Below, one piece after another: positions 35,174-46,900 of a stretch of 64,000 nt of DNA. The notes beneath the pieces are model-generated. The model saw only the letters and a list, made by a program, of their open reading frames with translations. It had not been told where the DNA came from and ran no database searches. The stretch is from Larimichthys crocea (Eukaryota > Chordata > Actinopteri > Sciaenidae), in contig NC_040013.1 of the NCBI RefSeq assembly GCF_000972845.2, positions 868,001 to 932,000 of the forward strand, written 5' to 3'. Both the position numbers and the translations under genes were made by a program. Position 1 is the stretch's first letter. Each line of letters begins with the position of its first letter.

Positions 35174-36952
35174 ATGCCCGTCCTGTGCAGCAGCTGTGCG
35201 GAGAAGCGAGCGGTGCTGAAGCGTCCGAAGACGGGCCACTCGCTGTGTAAGGACTGCTTCTTCTGGGCCTTCGAGGAGGAGGTGCATCAGACCATCGTGG
35301 CGGCGAAGCTGTTCAAACACGGGGAGATCGTGGGAATCGCCGCCTCGGGCGGAAAAGACTCCACGGTGCTCGCTCACGTGATGAAGCTCCTGAACGAGCG
35401 GTACGACTACGGCCTGGAGCTCATGCTCCTCTCGGTGGACGAGGGCATCACCGGGTACCGAGACGACTCGCTGGAGACGGTGAAGAGGAACCAGCAGCAG
35501 TACGAGCTGCCGCTGAAGATCGTGTCGTACGAGGAGCTGTACGGCTGGACGATGGACGCCATCGTGAAGCAGGTGGGACTGAAGAACAACTGCACCTTCT
35601 GCGGAGTGTTCAGACGGCAGGCGCTGGACCGAGGAGCCATCATGCTCAAGGTGGACAAGATCTGCACAGGTGAGACCTCATCAACGTGTCAGGACGAGAA
35701 GCTGCAAACTGTGTTTGAGTGTTTCCTGCTGATCCTCATGAAGTTCCTGTCGCTGATTCATCAGAGATCTTTGCCATAACTTGCTAAAATGTTTGTGTGT
35801 GAGCGAGCATAGCAGCTAACAACAGAGGAACTAGGAAGGATCTCTGTGAGCGTTTTGTAGTCCATCTTCTGGACTTTGTAGTTTTACCACAGATCACGTC
35901 AACAACATTCACCGTCGCTTCATGACGTAGTCTAGTCTTCTCCTAACTCCTCATCACCTCTCCTTCACATCTGTCCTCATCTCCTCTCCTTCACATGTTT
36001 CCTTGACCTTGTGACATTTTCCATCAAAGTCAAGGAAAGTTAGAAAAGGACTTAGGAGACTTTTCAACCGACCCCAAACGTACCACCGCACAGTCACCCA
36101 TTGGTTTGTGGGCAGCCGTTCTAAAGCCTCAAGTTTGAGTCAGAAGTGACCATGTTTGGATGAGGTGCGCTTGGTTTCGGCTCCGTTTGAAGCAGGATAA
36201 ATGTTTCTGTCTGCTCTCGAACTCTCTCTGCCTAGTTTGACAATTTGATCTGAGTTTGGTGACTCTGATGTGTCAAGACTCGAACGCCGTGAAGCGTCCT
36301 CTGATTTTCTTTTTACTGTGGAAGAAGACTTGAAACTAGAGACCATAAACTCATGGGGAAACTTTTAACTTTAAACTTTAATATCAAAGTTGTTTGACTG
36401 TGTGTTTTCTGCACAGGTCACAACGCCGACGACGTTGCGGAGACGGTTTTGATGAACGTCCTGCGTGGCGACATCGCTCGACTGCGCCGCTGCACCGCCA
36501 TCTCCACGTCCAGCGAAGGCGACGGAGTCGTGCCGCGCTGCAAGCCGCTCAAATACGCGTACGAGAAGGAGATCGTCCTGTACGCGTACTTCAAAAAGCT
36601 GGACTACTTCTCCACCGAGTGCATCTACTCTCCCAACGCTTACCGAGGCTACGCCAGGACCTTCTTAAAGGACCTGGAGAGCGTGAGGCCGAGCTCCATC
36701 ATCGACGTCATCCACTCGGGGGAGAACCTCTCCGTGCGGGACGGCGTGAAGATGCCGGTGCAGGGAACATGTAACCGCTGTGGCTACATCTCCAGCCAGG
36801 CGCTGTGCAAGTCCTGTGTGCTGCTGGAGGGGCTGAACCGAGGCCTGCCGAAGCTCGGCATCGGCAAACATCACCGGCTGCACGGCAAGATCCTGTCCCA
36901 GCAGCCGCTCACCGAGAAGGAGGAGAGGAAGCTGAAGGCAGTCGACTTCTGA
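35174..36952 (+). CDS. ctu1: Cytoplasmic tRNA 2-thiolation protein 1 (intact copy)
   Basis: Two coding exons, 35174-35669 and 36417-36952 (TGA), encode 343 residues (human CTU1 has 348). The product is the ATP-dependent thiolase that, with CTU2 and the sulfur carrier URM1, converts mcm5U34 to mcm5s2U34 in cytosolic tRNA-Lys, -Glu and -Gln. Visible features: N-terminal zinc-binding CSSC ... CKDC (residues 5-35), the PP-loop SGGKDST that adenylates the wobble uridine, the [11 protein letters not shown] cysteine pair expected to carry the catalytic or Fe-S cysteine, HNADD at the start of exon 2, and a C-terminal zinc site CNRCGY ... CKSC. The start is the only ATG before the CxxC motif and follows a splice acceptor. 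It is complete, unlike the broken copy upstream. Confidence 0.95.
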
Positions 36953-37270
36953 CACATTTTATTTAGATATGTCTTTAAATTTTAGAGTTTTATCAGGTTT
37001 TATTGAACGTTTCTATGGAGTAAACTGAGGAAGATCTCTGCATTCAAAGGTCATCCCTTCACAGCTGACCTGTCGACTCAAGGCAACAACATGATGGAAC
37101 ATGTTGTATTTTATTGTTCTGTATGACAACAGCAACACGACGGATCTGATGATGGTTCTGTGTCGAGTTTAACGGGTCAGGATTAAACTTTGTATCATCT
37201 TATGTCCAAATCCAGGATATTAAAGCAACTTTAGACATATTTCTTTATTTATATGCTATGTCTCATGTCT

Positions 37271-37276
37271 AATAAA
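37271..37276 (+). terminator. Polyadenylation signal AATAAA (ctu1)
   Basis: In GTCTAATAAATACAAAC, about 320 bases after the stop. It is also present at 32043-32048 in copy A. Confidence 0.65.
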
Positions 37277-37555
37277 TACAAACACAAACTGTTTAATATC
37301 TTCATGTTTCTCCTGTTTTGCTTTCTTTGGATGTTTAACGATGAAGCATGATGCTGTTAAAGACGTTCAGTTTGTTTTTCTCACATAAAAAGTCGTTGCC
37401 GGTTCGTCACTTTACAGTCAGCACTCACATTATTCATCTACTCAGCGTTTTAAAATGTCACATGTCACGTCCACGACTCAGTTTGAGCAGTTTTGAAGCA
37501 GTTTCTTATACATGTTACATACAGTCTATATACAGAAACAAACAGCCACACCGAG

Positions 37556-38491
37556 GTACATATATATTTCCGTTACACATCGTTAACAGTGTATATGTTT
37601 ATATATATTTCCGTTATACATCATTAACGGTGTATATGTTTATATATATTTCCGTTATATCATTAACGGTGTATATGTTTATATATATTTCCGTTATACA
37701 TCATTAACGGTGTATATGTTTATATATATTTCCGTTATACATCATTAACGGTGTATATGTTTATATATATTTCCGTTATACATCATTAACGGTGTATATG
37801 TTTATATATATTTCCGTTATACATCATTAACGGTGTATATGTTTATATATATTTCCGTTATACATCATTAACGGTGTATATGTTTATATATATTTCCGTT
37901 ATACATCATTAACGGTGTATATGTTTATATATATTTCCGTTATACATCATTAACGGTGTATATGTTTATATATATTTCCGTTATACATCATTAACGGTGT
38001 ATATGTTTATATATATTTCCGTTATACATCATTAACGGTGTATATGTTTATATATATTTCCGTTATACATCATTAACGGTGTATATGTTTATATATATTT
38101 CCGTTATACATCATTAACGGTGTATATGTTTATATATATTTCCGTTATACATCATTAACGGTGTATATGTTTATATATATTTCCGTTATACATCATTAAC
38201 GGTGTATATGTTTATATATATTTCCGTTATACATCATTAACGGTGTATATGTTTATATATATTTCCGTTATACATCATTAACGGTGTATATGTTTATATA
38301 TATTTCCGTTATACATCATTAACGGTGTATATGTTTATATATATTTCCGTTATATATCATTAACGGTGTATATGTTTATATATATTTCCGTTATACATCA
38401 TTAACGGTATATATGTTTATATATATTTCTGTTATATATCATTAACGGTGTATATGTTTATATATATTTCTGTTATACATCATTAACGGTG
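37556..38491. repeat. 41-bp satellite array, about 23 clean copies
   Basis: The unit includes CCGTTATACATCATTAACGG followed by TGTATATGTTTATATATATTT. Each unit has an inverted pair CCGTTA/TAACGG. The array ends about 270 bases before the paxillin ATG. Confidence 0.97.
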
Positions 38492-38499
38492 TGTCTGAC

Positions 38500-38776
38500 C
38501 TGTGGTTTCACTTTCCCGCCTCTAGATGTCGCGCACACAGAGCCTCGGTGGTCTCGCGCGCGCGCGCCCTGTCCGTTGGTTAAAGTACACATGCACATAT
38601 TGACGCGCGCTCCCGAGAGCTCACCGGACCAACTTTGAGGACAGCAGCAGCAGCTTTAAAGTTCGGAAGGGAAACCCAACCCAGCCCAGCACCAGAACCA
38701 GCACCAGCACCAGCTGAGCAGACAGCGGACCGGACCGAGCCGAGCTGCCGCCGGACACACACCATGGATGATTTAG
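38500..38776 (+). promoter_or_regulatory. pxn: Paxillin promoter, 5' UTR and first coding exon
   Basis: CpG-rich DNA with a (CG)n core (TCTCGCGCGCGCGCGCC near 38552) and no TATA box. The ATG at 38764 encodes MDDL and is followed after 13 coding bases by the donor TTTAG|GTGAGT (38777). This matches mammalian PXN, whose exon 1 encodes only the first few residues. Confidence 0.75.
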
Positions 38777-39282
38777 GTGAGTCCCGGAGGAGCTGGTCCG
38801 AGGCCGGCTGCTCGCTCTGCCTGCAGCCGTCACAGAGCAGCGGGTCTCTGGGTGGAGGAGTTCACGTTACGGCGGAGGTCTGTGCCTTCGTGTGGCCGTG
38901 CGGTCGCCTCCCTGCGGGGAATCTGTTTCTGTGAGAAAAGCTCCAGCTCGGAGCTGCCGAGCTAAACTTTCACACTTTAAACTCTTTATTTCAACTTTCT
39001 GAGCCTCTCCTCGCTCACCTCCCCCCCGCAGACAGAGCCCCCTGTGCGGGCTGGAGGTCTCCAAACAAACGGTGTTTTCTGGTGGATGTGTGCGCAGCAG
39101 GGTGGAGATGTTAGGCTGACATTTTAACATCACCTCCTTTAACTCTTGCCCCCCTCAGGCTGCTCATACCAGCTTTGAAGTGGCTGCAGGCCTGCACAAT
39201 GCCTGACCATGCAGGGCTGCAGACATGTGAGCAGGGCTGCAGGTGACCTGCAACAACTTCTGTTCATTAAACACACCTCAGC

Positions 39283-39313
<31 letters not shown>

Positions 39314-42300
39314 AAGGTGGAGGCAGGACTGGACTGCTTCACCTTAACAACAACCCCATGGTGGTGGTGGTTGTTGTTGAGGCGAAGCAGTCCAACGAAC
39401 TCAACCGAGTTGACTTTGTCCAGATTTTTGTTTCCTTTTTTATGCAAAAACGGCAGAAAAAGCCTCAAAAATATCCAAAAATCTCTGTTTATATGTCTAA
39501 AAATCACAGAAATGTTCAGATTTGGACATTTAAAAAACGTCAACTTGGATATTTCATCAACAAAGTTGGCTGCCGCCTTAATTTAAAGACTGTTTTGACC
39601 ATTAATGGTCGATAATTGCTCAATAAAGCAAATTTAATGGATAAAACCAAAAGAAACCAGCAGAGATCTTGGACTGCTTCACCTCAACAACAACCAACAC
39701 CATCACCGAGTTGAGTTCGTCCAGCTTGATAACAATGTTACTGAACTATTTTGATAATCACATATCAGATTTTGCAAAAATGGTAGAACAAGCCTCAAAA
39801 ATATCCAAAAATCTCTGTTTTTATGTCTAAAAATCACAGAAATGTTCAGATTTGGACATTTAAAAGACGTCAGCTTGGATATTTCATCAACAAAGTTGGC
39901 TGCCGCCTTAATTTAAAGACTGTTTTGACCATTAATGATCGATAATTGCTCAATAAAGCAAATTTAATGGATAAAACCAGAAGAAACCAGCAGAGATCTT
40001 GGACTGCTTCACCTCAACAACAACCAACACCATCACCGAGTTGAGTTCGTCCAGCTTGATAACAATGTTATTGAACTATTTTGATAATCACATATCAGAT
40101 TTTGCAAAAATGGTAGAAAAAGCCTCAAAAATATCCAAAAATCTCTGTTTATATGTCTAAAAAATCACAGAAATGTTCAGATTTGGACATTTAAAAGACG
40201 TCAACTTGGATATTTCATCAACAAAGTTGGCTGCCGCCTTGATTTAAAGACTGTTTTGACCATTAATGGTCGATAACTGCTCAATAAAGCAAATTTAATG
40301 GATAAAACCAGAAGAAACCAGCAGAGATCTTGGACTGCTTCATCTCAACAACAACCAACACCACCACCGAGTTGAGTTCGTCCAGCTTGATAACAATGTT
40401 ATTGAACTATTTTGTTAAATCAAATATTAAGATTTAGCAAAAATGGTAGAAAAAGCCTTGAAAATATGAAAAATCTCTGTTTTTATGTCTAAATATCGCA
40501 GAAATGTTCAAACTTTGGACATTTAAAAGACGTCAACTTGGATATTTCATCAACAAAGTTAATTTAAAGACTGTTTTGACCATTAATGGTTGATAATTGA
40601 GTTGTTGGACTTCTCCTGGCATAGCTCGTCCAGATCTTTGCTGGTTTCTTCTGGTTTTATCCATTAAAGCTGGACGAGCTGTGCCAGGATACGTCCAACA
40701 ATGCTGCATCTGCAACTTTGTTGATGAAATATCCAAGTTGACGTCTTTTAAATGTCCAAAGTCTGAACATTTCTGTGATATTAAAGCAAGAGATTCAAGA
40801 TTTTTCATATTTTCAAGGCCATTTTTGCATAAAAAGGAAACAAAAATCTGATATTTTATTATCAAAATAGTTCAGTAACATTGTTATCAACCTGGACGAA
40901 CTCAACTCGGTGGTGGTTTTGGTTGTTGTTGAGGTGAAGCAGTCCAGATCTCTGCTGGTTTCTTCTGGTTTTATCCATTAAAGCTGGACGAGCTGTGCCA
41001 GGACGAGTCCAACAACTCAATTATCGACCATTAATGGTCAAAACCGTCTTTAAATCAAGGCTGCAGCCAACTTTGTTGATGAAATATCCAAGTTGACATC
41101 TTTTAAATGTCCAAAGTCTGAACTGAGCGATATTTAGACATAAAAACTGAGATTTTTCATATTTTCAAGACTTTTTCTGCCGTTTTTGCATAAAAAAGTA
41201 ACAAAAATAAGTTTTAGTGCAAACATGATTAATTAACGCTGATTTATCCAGCTGCTTGATTTTGTAATATTGAATAAAAGCATGTAAGAACAGAGAGGAT
41301 AAGACGATTCAATAAGTTTGTGTTGATGTTTCTCAAAGTCTGTAAATATCCAAAGATTTCTAGACAGGAAAACAGAAATTTAACATTTTTTTTTCTGACA
41401 TTCTTGCGTGAGAAGTTTCTGGTTTGATGATCAGAATCGTCGTCGGTCGACATTCATTCAGACGTTGCTCGGGGCTGCATGAATCATCGGTGTTGTCTCT
41501 CTCGCAGTAACCACGGTGAAGTGTCGGTCCTCCCTTCACTTCCTGGCAGCAGTTTTTATTCACACGTCGGTCAAAGATGAAGTTAAGAACACGAGCGACG
41601 GCTTCACAGCCACGCCACGATATTTAAACATCAGTGATGAACGTTCAGTTACTCAGACACGGCCTGATGCTCCGTTTTTGTTGAGTTAGGTCTGAATCCA
41701 AAACTGAGTTTTTGAACTATAGGATCCTGTTTTCTTAAAAAATCTGAAAAATCCTGTAACTTATTATTGTTTACATTTATTAGGGACCATGTACAATTAA
41801 AACATAAATGTTGCCATTTCATGCATTGTACCAGAGTTAGCCTCAGGCTAATTTACATCCGCAGTCCCTAACTTAACAGACATGTGCTTGTTTTCACTAA
41901 AGTCACAGTCCAATGATCTTTTTGGGGACACCAAATTCAACTGTTCACGTGTTCCTTTGGTCCACATCCGTAAACTCTCCACACACTGCTTGCACACTTT
42001 GTGAGGGGTCCATGTCTTGTTGTCTTGATCTCAGAGTTTTACTTTAAAATATGTAAAATATGCTTGTTTGACAGATGCACTGATGTTTGCTTTCGTCTGA
42101 CTTGGAATGGTGAAACTAGCACAAACACAGCAAAAGGAGTCAGGGTGGTTTAGGTGTTTACGACGAGGAGTATCAGGAGCAGACATGATCTGGAACAAAG
42201 GAAATATATACCTATGGAAATCAAACACTAAGATGGAAAAGTTACAAGATTTGAAAACTACAAAAACAGCATCAAACCAAACAGAACTTACAGCGGTGTG

Positions 42301-43890
42301 TCCATGGTGACGAGGTGAAGAGAACAGCACAGATCCTCTTCATTCTACTATGCCAGCTTTCTGTGTGCAGATGTTGACAGTACTGACCTGTTGGGAGCTG
42401 CACACACCTCTCACTGTCTCACTGTGACGGCACAAACAAGTTGTAGCTGCAGATGAGTCCAATCGTGATCAGCTGGCGAGTCTTATACAGCTGATCAGGA
42501 ACTTTGTTTATCTGGAGGGTAAAAACTGGACGTGCTAGAAAAAAACTCAACTAACTAACTCCACAGAAAGAGTTATTCATTCATAGCACGAATGTTCTGG
42601 AAGGTTTACTCATGGAAGAGCTGCAGCTAACGATTCCTTTGACTCCGCCGATCATTTCTCGATGAATCGACGAGCTGAAAACGTTGAAGAAGTCGAGATG
42701 TATAAATACACGTTGAGTTTGCTGTCATCAATATTCACATTCACTGAGCTGAAATCAGAATTTAGACGGTTGATGAGTTCATCAGCTGATCGATCAGTCA
42801 GTCAGTCTGGATCTATTTTCTGTGCCTCGCTTCACCTCTTCACTTCACCGGCTCTTGACCTTTGACCCCGACCCCGTGAACTTCTAATTTTGTTGTCATA
42901 GTTCTCAGCAGCTGGTCACCTTTCTATATTTAGTCACAATAAACCGTCTCTAAAGACTGCAAAGACTGTAAAGACTGCAAAGACTGTAAAGACTGTAAAG
43001 ACTGGGCTCGGTCCGGACGCTCTGTAGTAAAATGGATTTGTGAATTGTTTAAGTGGAGAGACGTCGGCCCACATTTTGGGTCTGGCTCGCAGTGAGAATA
43101 CCTCCGGGCCGTGTTAGCTGCTCGGCTGCCGTGGGCCGCTCAATGGGCCGATTGTTGGTGCAGACGGAGCCTGACGGAGGGGGCGAGGCTGCAGAGGAAT
43201 GTCCAACATCGCTCCCTGTCAGGGTCCAAGGCCAAATACTCTCTGGGTCGTGACTCACCTCCTACCACGTCTCTGAGCGCCTCCACGCCGCTGAAACCTC
43301 TTTCCTCTCGTGTAAATATTTGTAAACACTCTGCAGCTAACGAGCGTCACGGGTCCGTCGTCCCGAGGCCCGGGGAGGACCGCCGGGTCGACATGGAGCT
43401 GTTTGGAAACCTGATCACACGCCTCCACTCGCTCTGAGTCTATTGATCTGCTGCTGAACACTCGAGGAAGGGGATTCCCTCAGCGAGCTCTGACTCACAG
43501 TTTTCCAGGATTTCTTTCTCATCGGTCTCTAGCGGTTACGGACCAGGTGGCAGCCAGGCCGAGCCTCGACCTCGTGACTGGTGTGGCCGAGGGGATGTGG
43601 CCCTGAAACCACACGTGGCCCCCCGTCCTCTGGTTTGTTTGTCGGGTTTGAAGCTCGACTCTGTGAATTCCTCAGGACGGTGTGAGATGATGAAGAGCTG
43701 TAAGGCCCTGCTGCTCGTCTGCAGGCTGACATAGGGGCCCTGCTGCTCGTCTGCAGGCTGACATAGGGGCCCGCCTCAGGTCCACTGATCGACGTCTACA
43801 CTGATTTTTAGATCAGAACCAGGTCTTCATCTGTCTCAAAGCGTCTCAAAGTTCTGGGTTCTTGACCCACCTCGCAGCAGCTTGTTGTTC

Positions 43891-43929
<39 letters not shown>

Positions 43930-46900
43930 TCTGTGGAGAATCACAGTGTTTTTAATCAGAGCACCTCTTTGAGTGTGTCGTGCTGAGGGTCGACGATGAC
44001 GCTGCTGTAGTCTGAGTCAAACTGAAGAGGAAGTAGATGAACCTTCAGTCACCGTGCGACAAACAAACACACACACACTGTGTGTGTTTGTTTGTGTGCT
44101 CAAACACACACAGTGTGTGTGTGTGTTTGTGTGCTCAAACACACCTTTGTAAACACACTCAGATTTACGGGAATCGTCGGAGTCGATCAGCGTCTCCTGC
44201 AGCCGGCGGCTCTTAAATGTTGACAGCGTTTACGCAGCATGCCTGAAGATCTTCTCGGTCTCCTCGGTCTCCGTGTGTCGGCTGCACAGTTAGTGTTACC
44301 ACAGCAGCTATCATCGCCCAGCAGAGCGCACAGGCTGAGTGCATGCCGGGCCTGAACCAGCCCTCCGCCTGCTCTGCTACAGTAAATCAGTGGATCCACA
44401 CCCATCCTGTCCGGGGAGCTGCATGGCTGACCTCATCGCTTAGGCAACAGACCCGGCCCCACATCCTGAGGAAACAAGAGGACAAAAACAATGAGGAGTC
44501 AGAGCTGGTGGAGGCAGCTGCTCCACCATGAAGCACGGCGGCCTTCAGCCTCTTCCTTTTCCCGAGTCTGACGTGGCCCCGCTGGATCCCCCAGAGCCTC
44601 CGTTATCACGGTTAATATCGGACCTCGAACCGCATGTTTGGTCACGATGAACCTCGAGTAAATCTTTAATCACAGCGTCCAGTCGATCAGTTCTGGTCCA
44701 AACTTCTGAGCCCTGTCCAGTGGTTTTCGTTGTTACTCTCTCAGCTGATCGTCTTGGATGGCAGACGCCGTGTTGTTGGACCCGCAGTTTAATAACACAA
44801 CAACTCATTTCATACCACTGACAACATAAAGTTAATAAAGATAATAAATCCCGATAAATGTGACAAACTGAACCTTTAAACTGACCCGATGGATCTTCAG
44901 GCAAATAAAAAAATAAAGTAAAAACTAAAAATGCAGACAGAGTTCCTGATGAAACATTTAGAGGAAGTGATCAGCAGCTCCACTTCCTGTGGTCATTGTT
45001 TCATTGTTCAGTTTTTCAGAAAGACGAAGCTCCACGAAACACGAAACACTGGTGCTCAAACTGTGGTGTGCGTACCACTGACGGTACGCTGTGGAGGAAT
45101 CTTAGAAATGTGACGTGTCACGGCGAGTGGAGGTGATCAGGAGAAGAACTGAAACACCAAATGAACTCTGGGTCTTGACCCGGTTCTGTTCAGGATTCAA
45201 CAATAATTAAACTTATCAGGAGTAAACCTCCTCATCGGCCTGTGCTGCTGGATTTTAACGGGAAAGACAAAATATTTTCTGAGGTTGATCGTCCGATTGG
45301 ACGGACGGGTCAGGTGCTGCTCCAATCAGGAGCTTCGACTTCGGGAAGTGATGGCAAAGTTAAAAACTGTTTATTGGACAAAGAGCGATGTAAGGAAGTG
45401 GACATGTGTGTCATGTCAAAGACGTCCTTTCTTCGAGGGTCCTTCCTCTTTCTTCCTCAGCTCGCGGCACAAAAGGCGTCTCTCTCTGACATGAATGTGT
45501 CCTCGGTGACTGGGCGTTACATCAGTCTTCAGACTTTCCCCTGTCATCTGATTTACTGGTCTGCGGGGAAGTGCTTTTTATTTTGGGTCCCGGCAGCGTT
45601 CTCTCGAGGGGCGTGTCGTGTTTCGGATATGGGGCTGCTTGCCGGACGTATTTTTAGGTGTTTTATTTTGAAGTAATCGCCCCCTCTTCAAGACGCTCGT
45701 GTCTTCCTCGTAGTATCTGTGTTATAGTGTGTTAAACAGGTGTGAGCCCTGACATGGATATTATTCTTTACTTTACTCTCCGAGGCTCGACCCGGGCCTG
45801 TCTCTCGGTATCTCCCCCTCGTCCTCCCCCTCTCTTGGCCCCTGCCTGTCTTGTTTGATATAAATATCGTGCCGGCTCGGCCTGATGGGGGTTGGGTTTC
45901 GCTGTGGGGCTGTGGCCAGTCCTGCTCTTTTGCTCCCTGGCTATAAACAGGTGAGCCGTGGACCCTGGTGGCCCGTCACCGTTGCCCACATGTTAATAGA
46001 ACGGATTAGACAGCCCTGGTTTCCCCCTTCCTTCCCTCCCCTCCTTGTTTGCACTGTACTCCCTGCTCTGTGGGAAATGGGCAGTAAAAACATTGACATC
46101 TCCCTTATCCTGGAATTCAAGGCATGCTGTAGTTAGCGGAGCTGCTCCTGTAATTGTCAACACATTATTTTCATTTTCTGGACTTGACAGATGGTGTTTT
46201 GTATCCGGGCGCGTTCCTCTACCTAAAAATCCTGCGGCATCAGAGGAATGTTCAAAAGTTTGAGTCCCGTTAAGACAGGTTGGACGTTTGAACCCGCCTT
46301 CCCCGCGTCCCAGCGTCCCCGCATGGTTGCTTTCTTTCTCAGAAGAGGAATGTGAAGAATTCCCCATGTACCTTCACTCCGATCTGATAAACACTGCAGG
46401 GCCTTGACTGGGTGGGTGGGTGCAGGCGAGACTGTACATGCACCCACCACCACAAGAATGTGTACAGTGTCCACACAACATGAGTTGTTTGTTGAGTGAA
46501 GATTAGTGCGACCGCAGCGAGCCACCGTTAGATAACTGCATTGTCTGACTGAAGTTGGGTCGGACTCGTCTTGAATTATTAGTCCCAGTCATGCTCGTGT
46601 TGATGACAGCTTTATTCCTCCAGACGTTGCACAATGGACTATTGAGTCAGGATGTTGTTAGAGCAGAGTTGGACTTTGTCCATCGTGGCTCCTACCCCCC
46701 GTCTGGAATGGAAAAGATTAGCCTGTTACTTGGCGTACAGCGCATGTTTGCGTGCTCGATGCTTCGAACCCTTCGTGGACCAAACTTGTTGTTCTGTCCC
46801 TCGTTCCAGACTCGATGCTGCCCTCGTTAGGCAAATAAAGGAAATGATATTAGAGATTAATGATCACTGAGGGAGGCTGCAAAGGATTTATTAATCATAC

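Larger units (their letters stand above)
27096..38490. repeat. Tandem duplication of a ctu1-containing block
   Basis: Copy A (27096-32931) and copy B (32932-38490) both begin GTTAGCATGCTAACAGAACC and align throughout in the same order: GCTAAC region, CpG-rich leader, ctu1 exons 1 and 2, AATAAA, and the 41-bp AT-rich repeat. Copy A differs mainly by small insertions and deletions, spread through coding and non-coding DNA alike, and ends abruptly within its noisy 41-bp array. Confidence 0.9.

Noticed and set aside
37556..38491. CRISPR-like regular array
   Set aside because: Repeats are contiguous with no unique spacers, and the window is a vertebrate genome; it is a satellite.
43111..43437. 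108-codon open frame in GC-rich DNA of paxillin intron 1
   Set aside because: No recognisable motif, no splice-site pair and no start context; kept only as possible regulatory DNA.
45242..45676. 144-codon open frame in paxillin intron 1
   Set aside because: Composition and codon use look non-coding; no known family motif.
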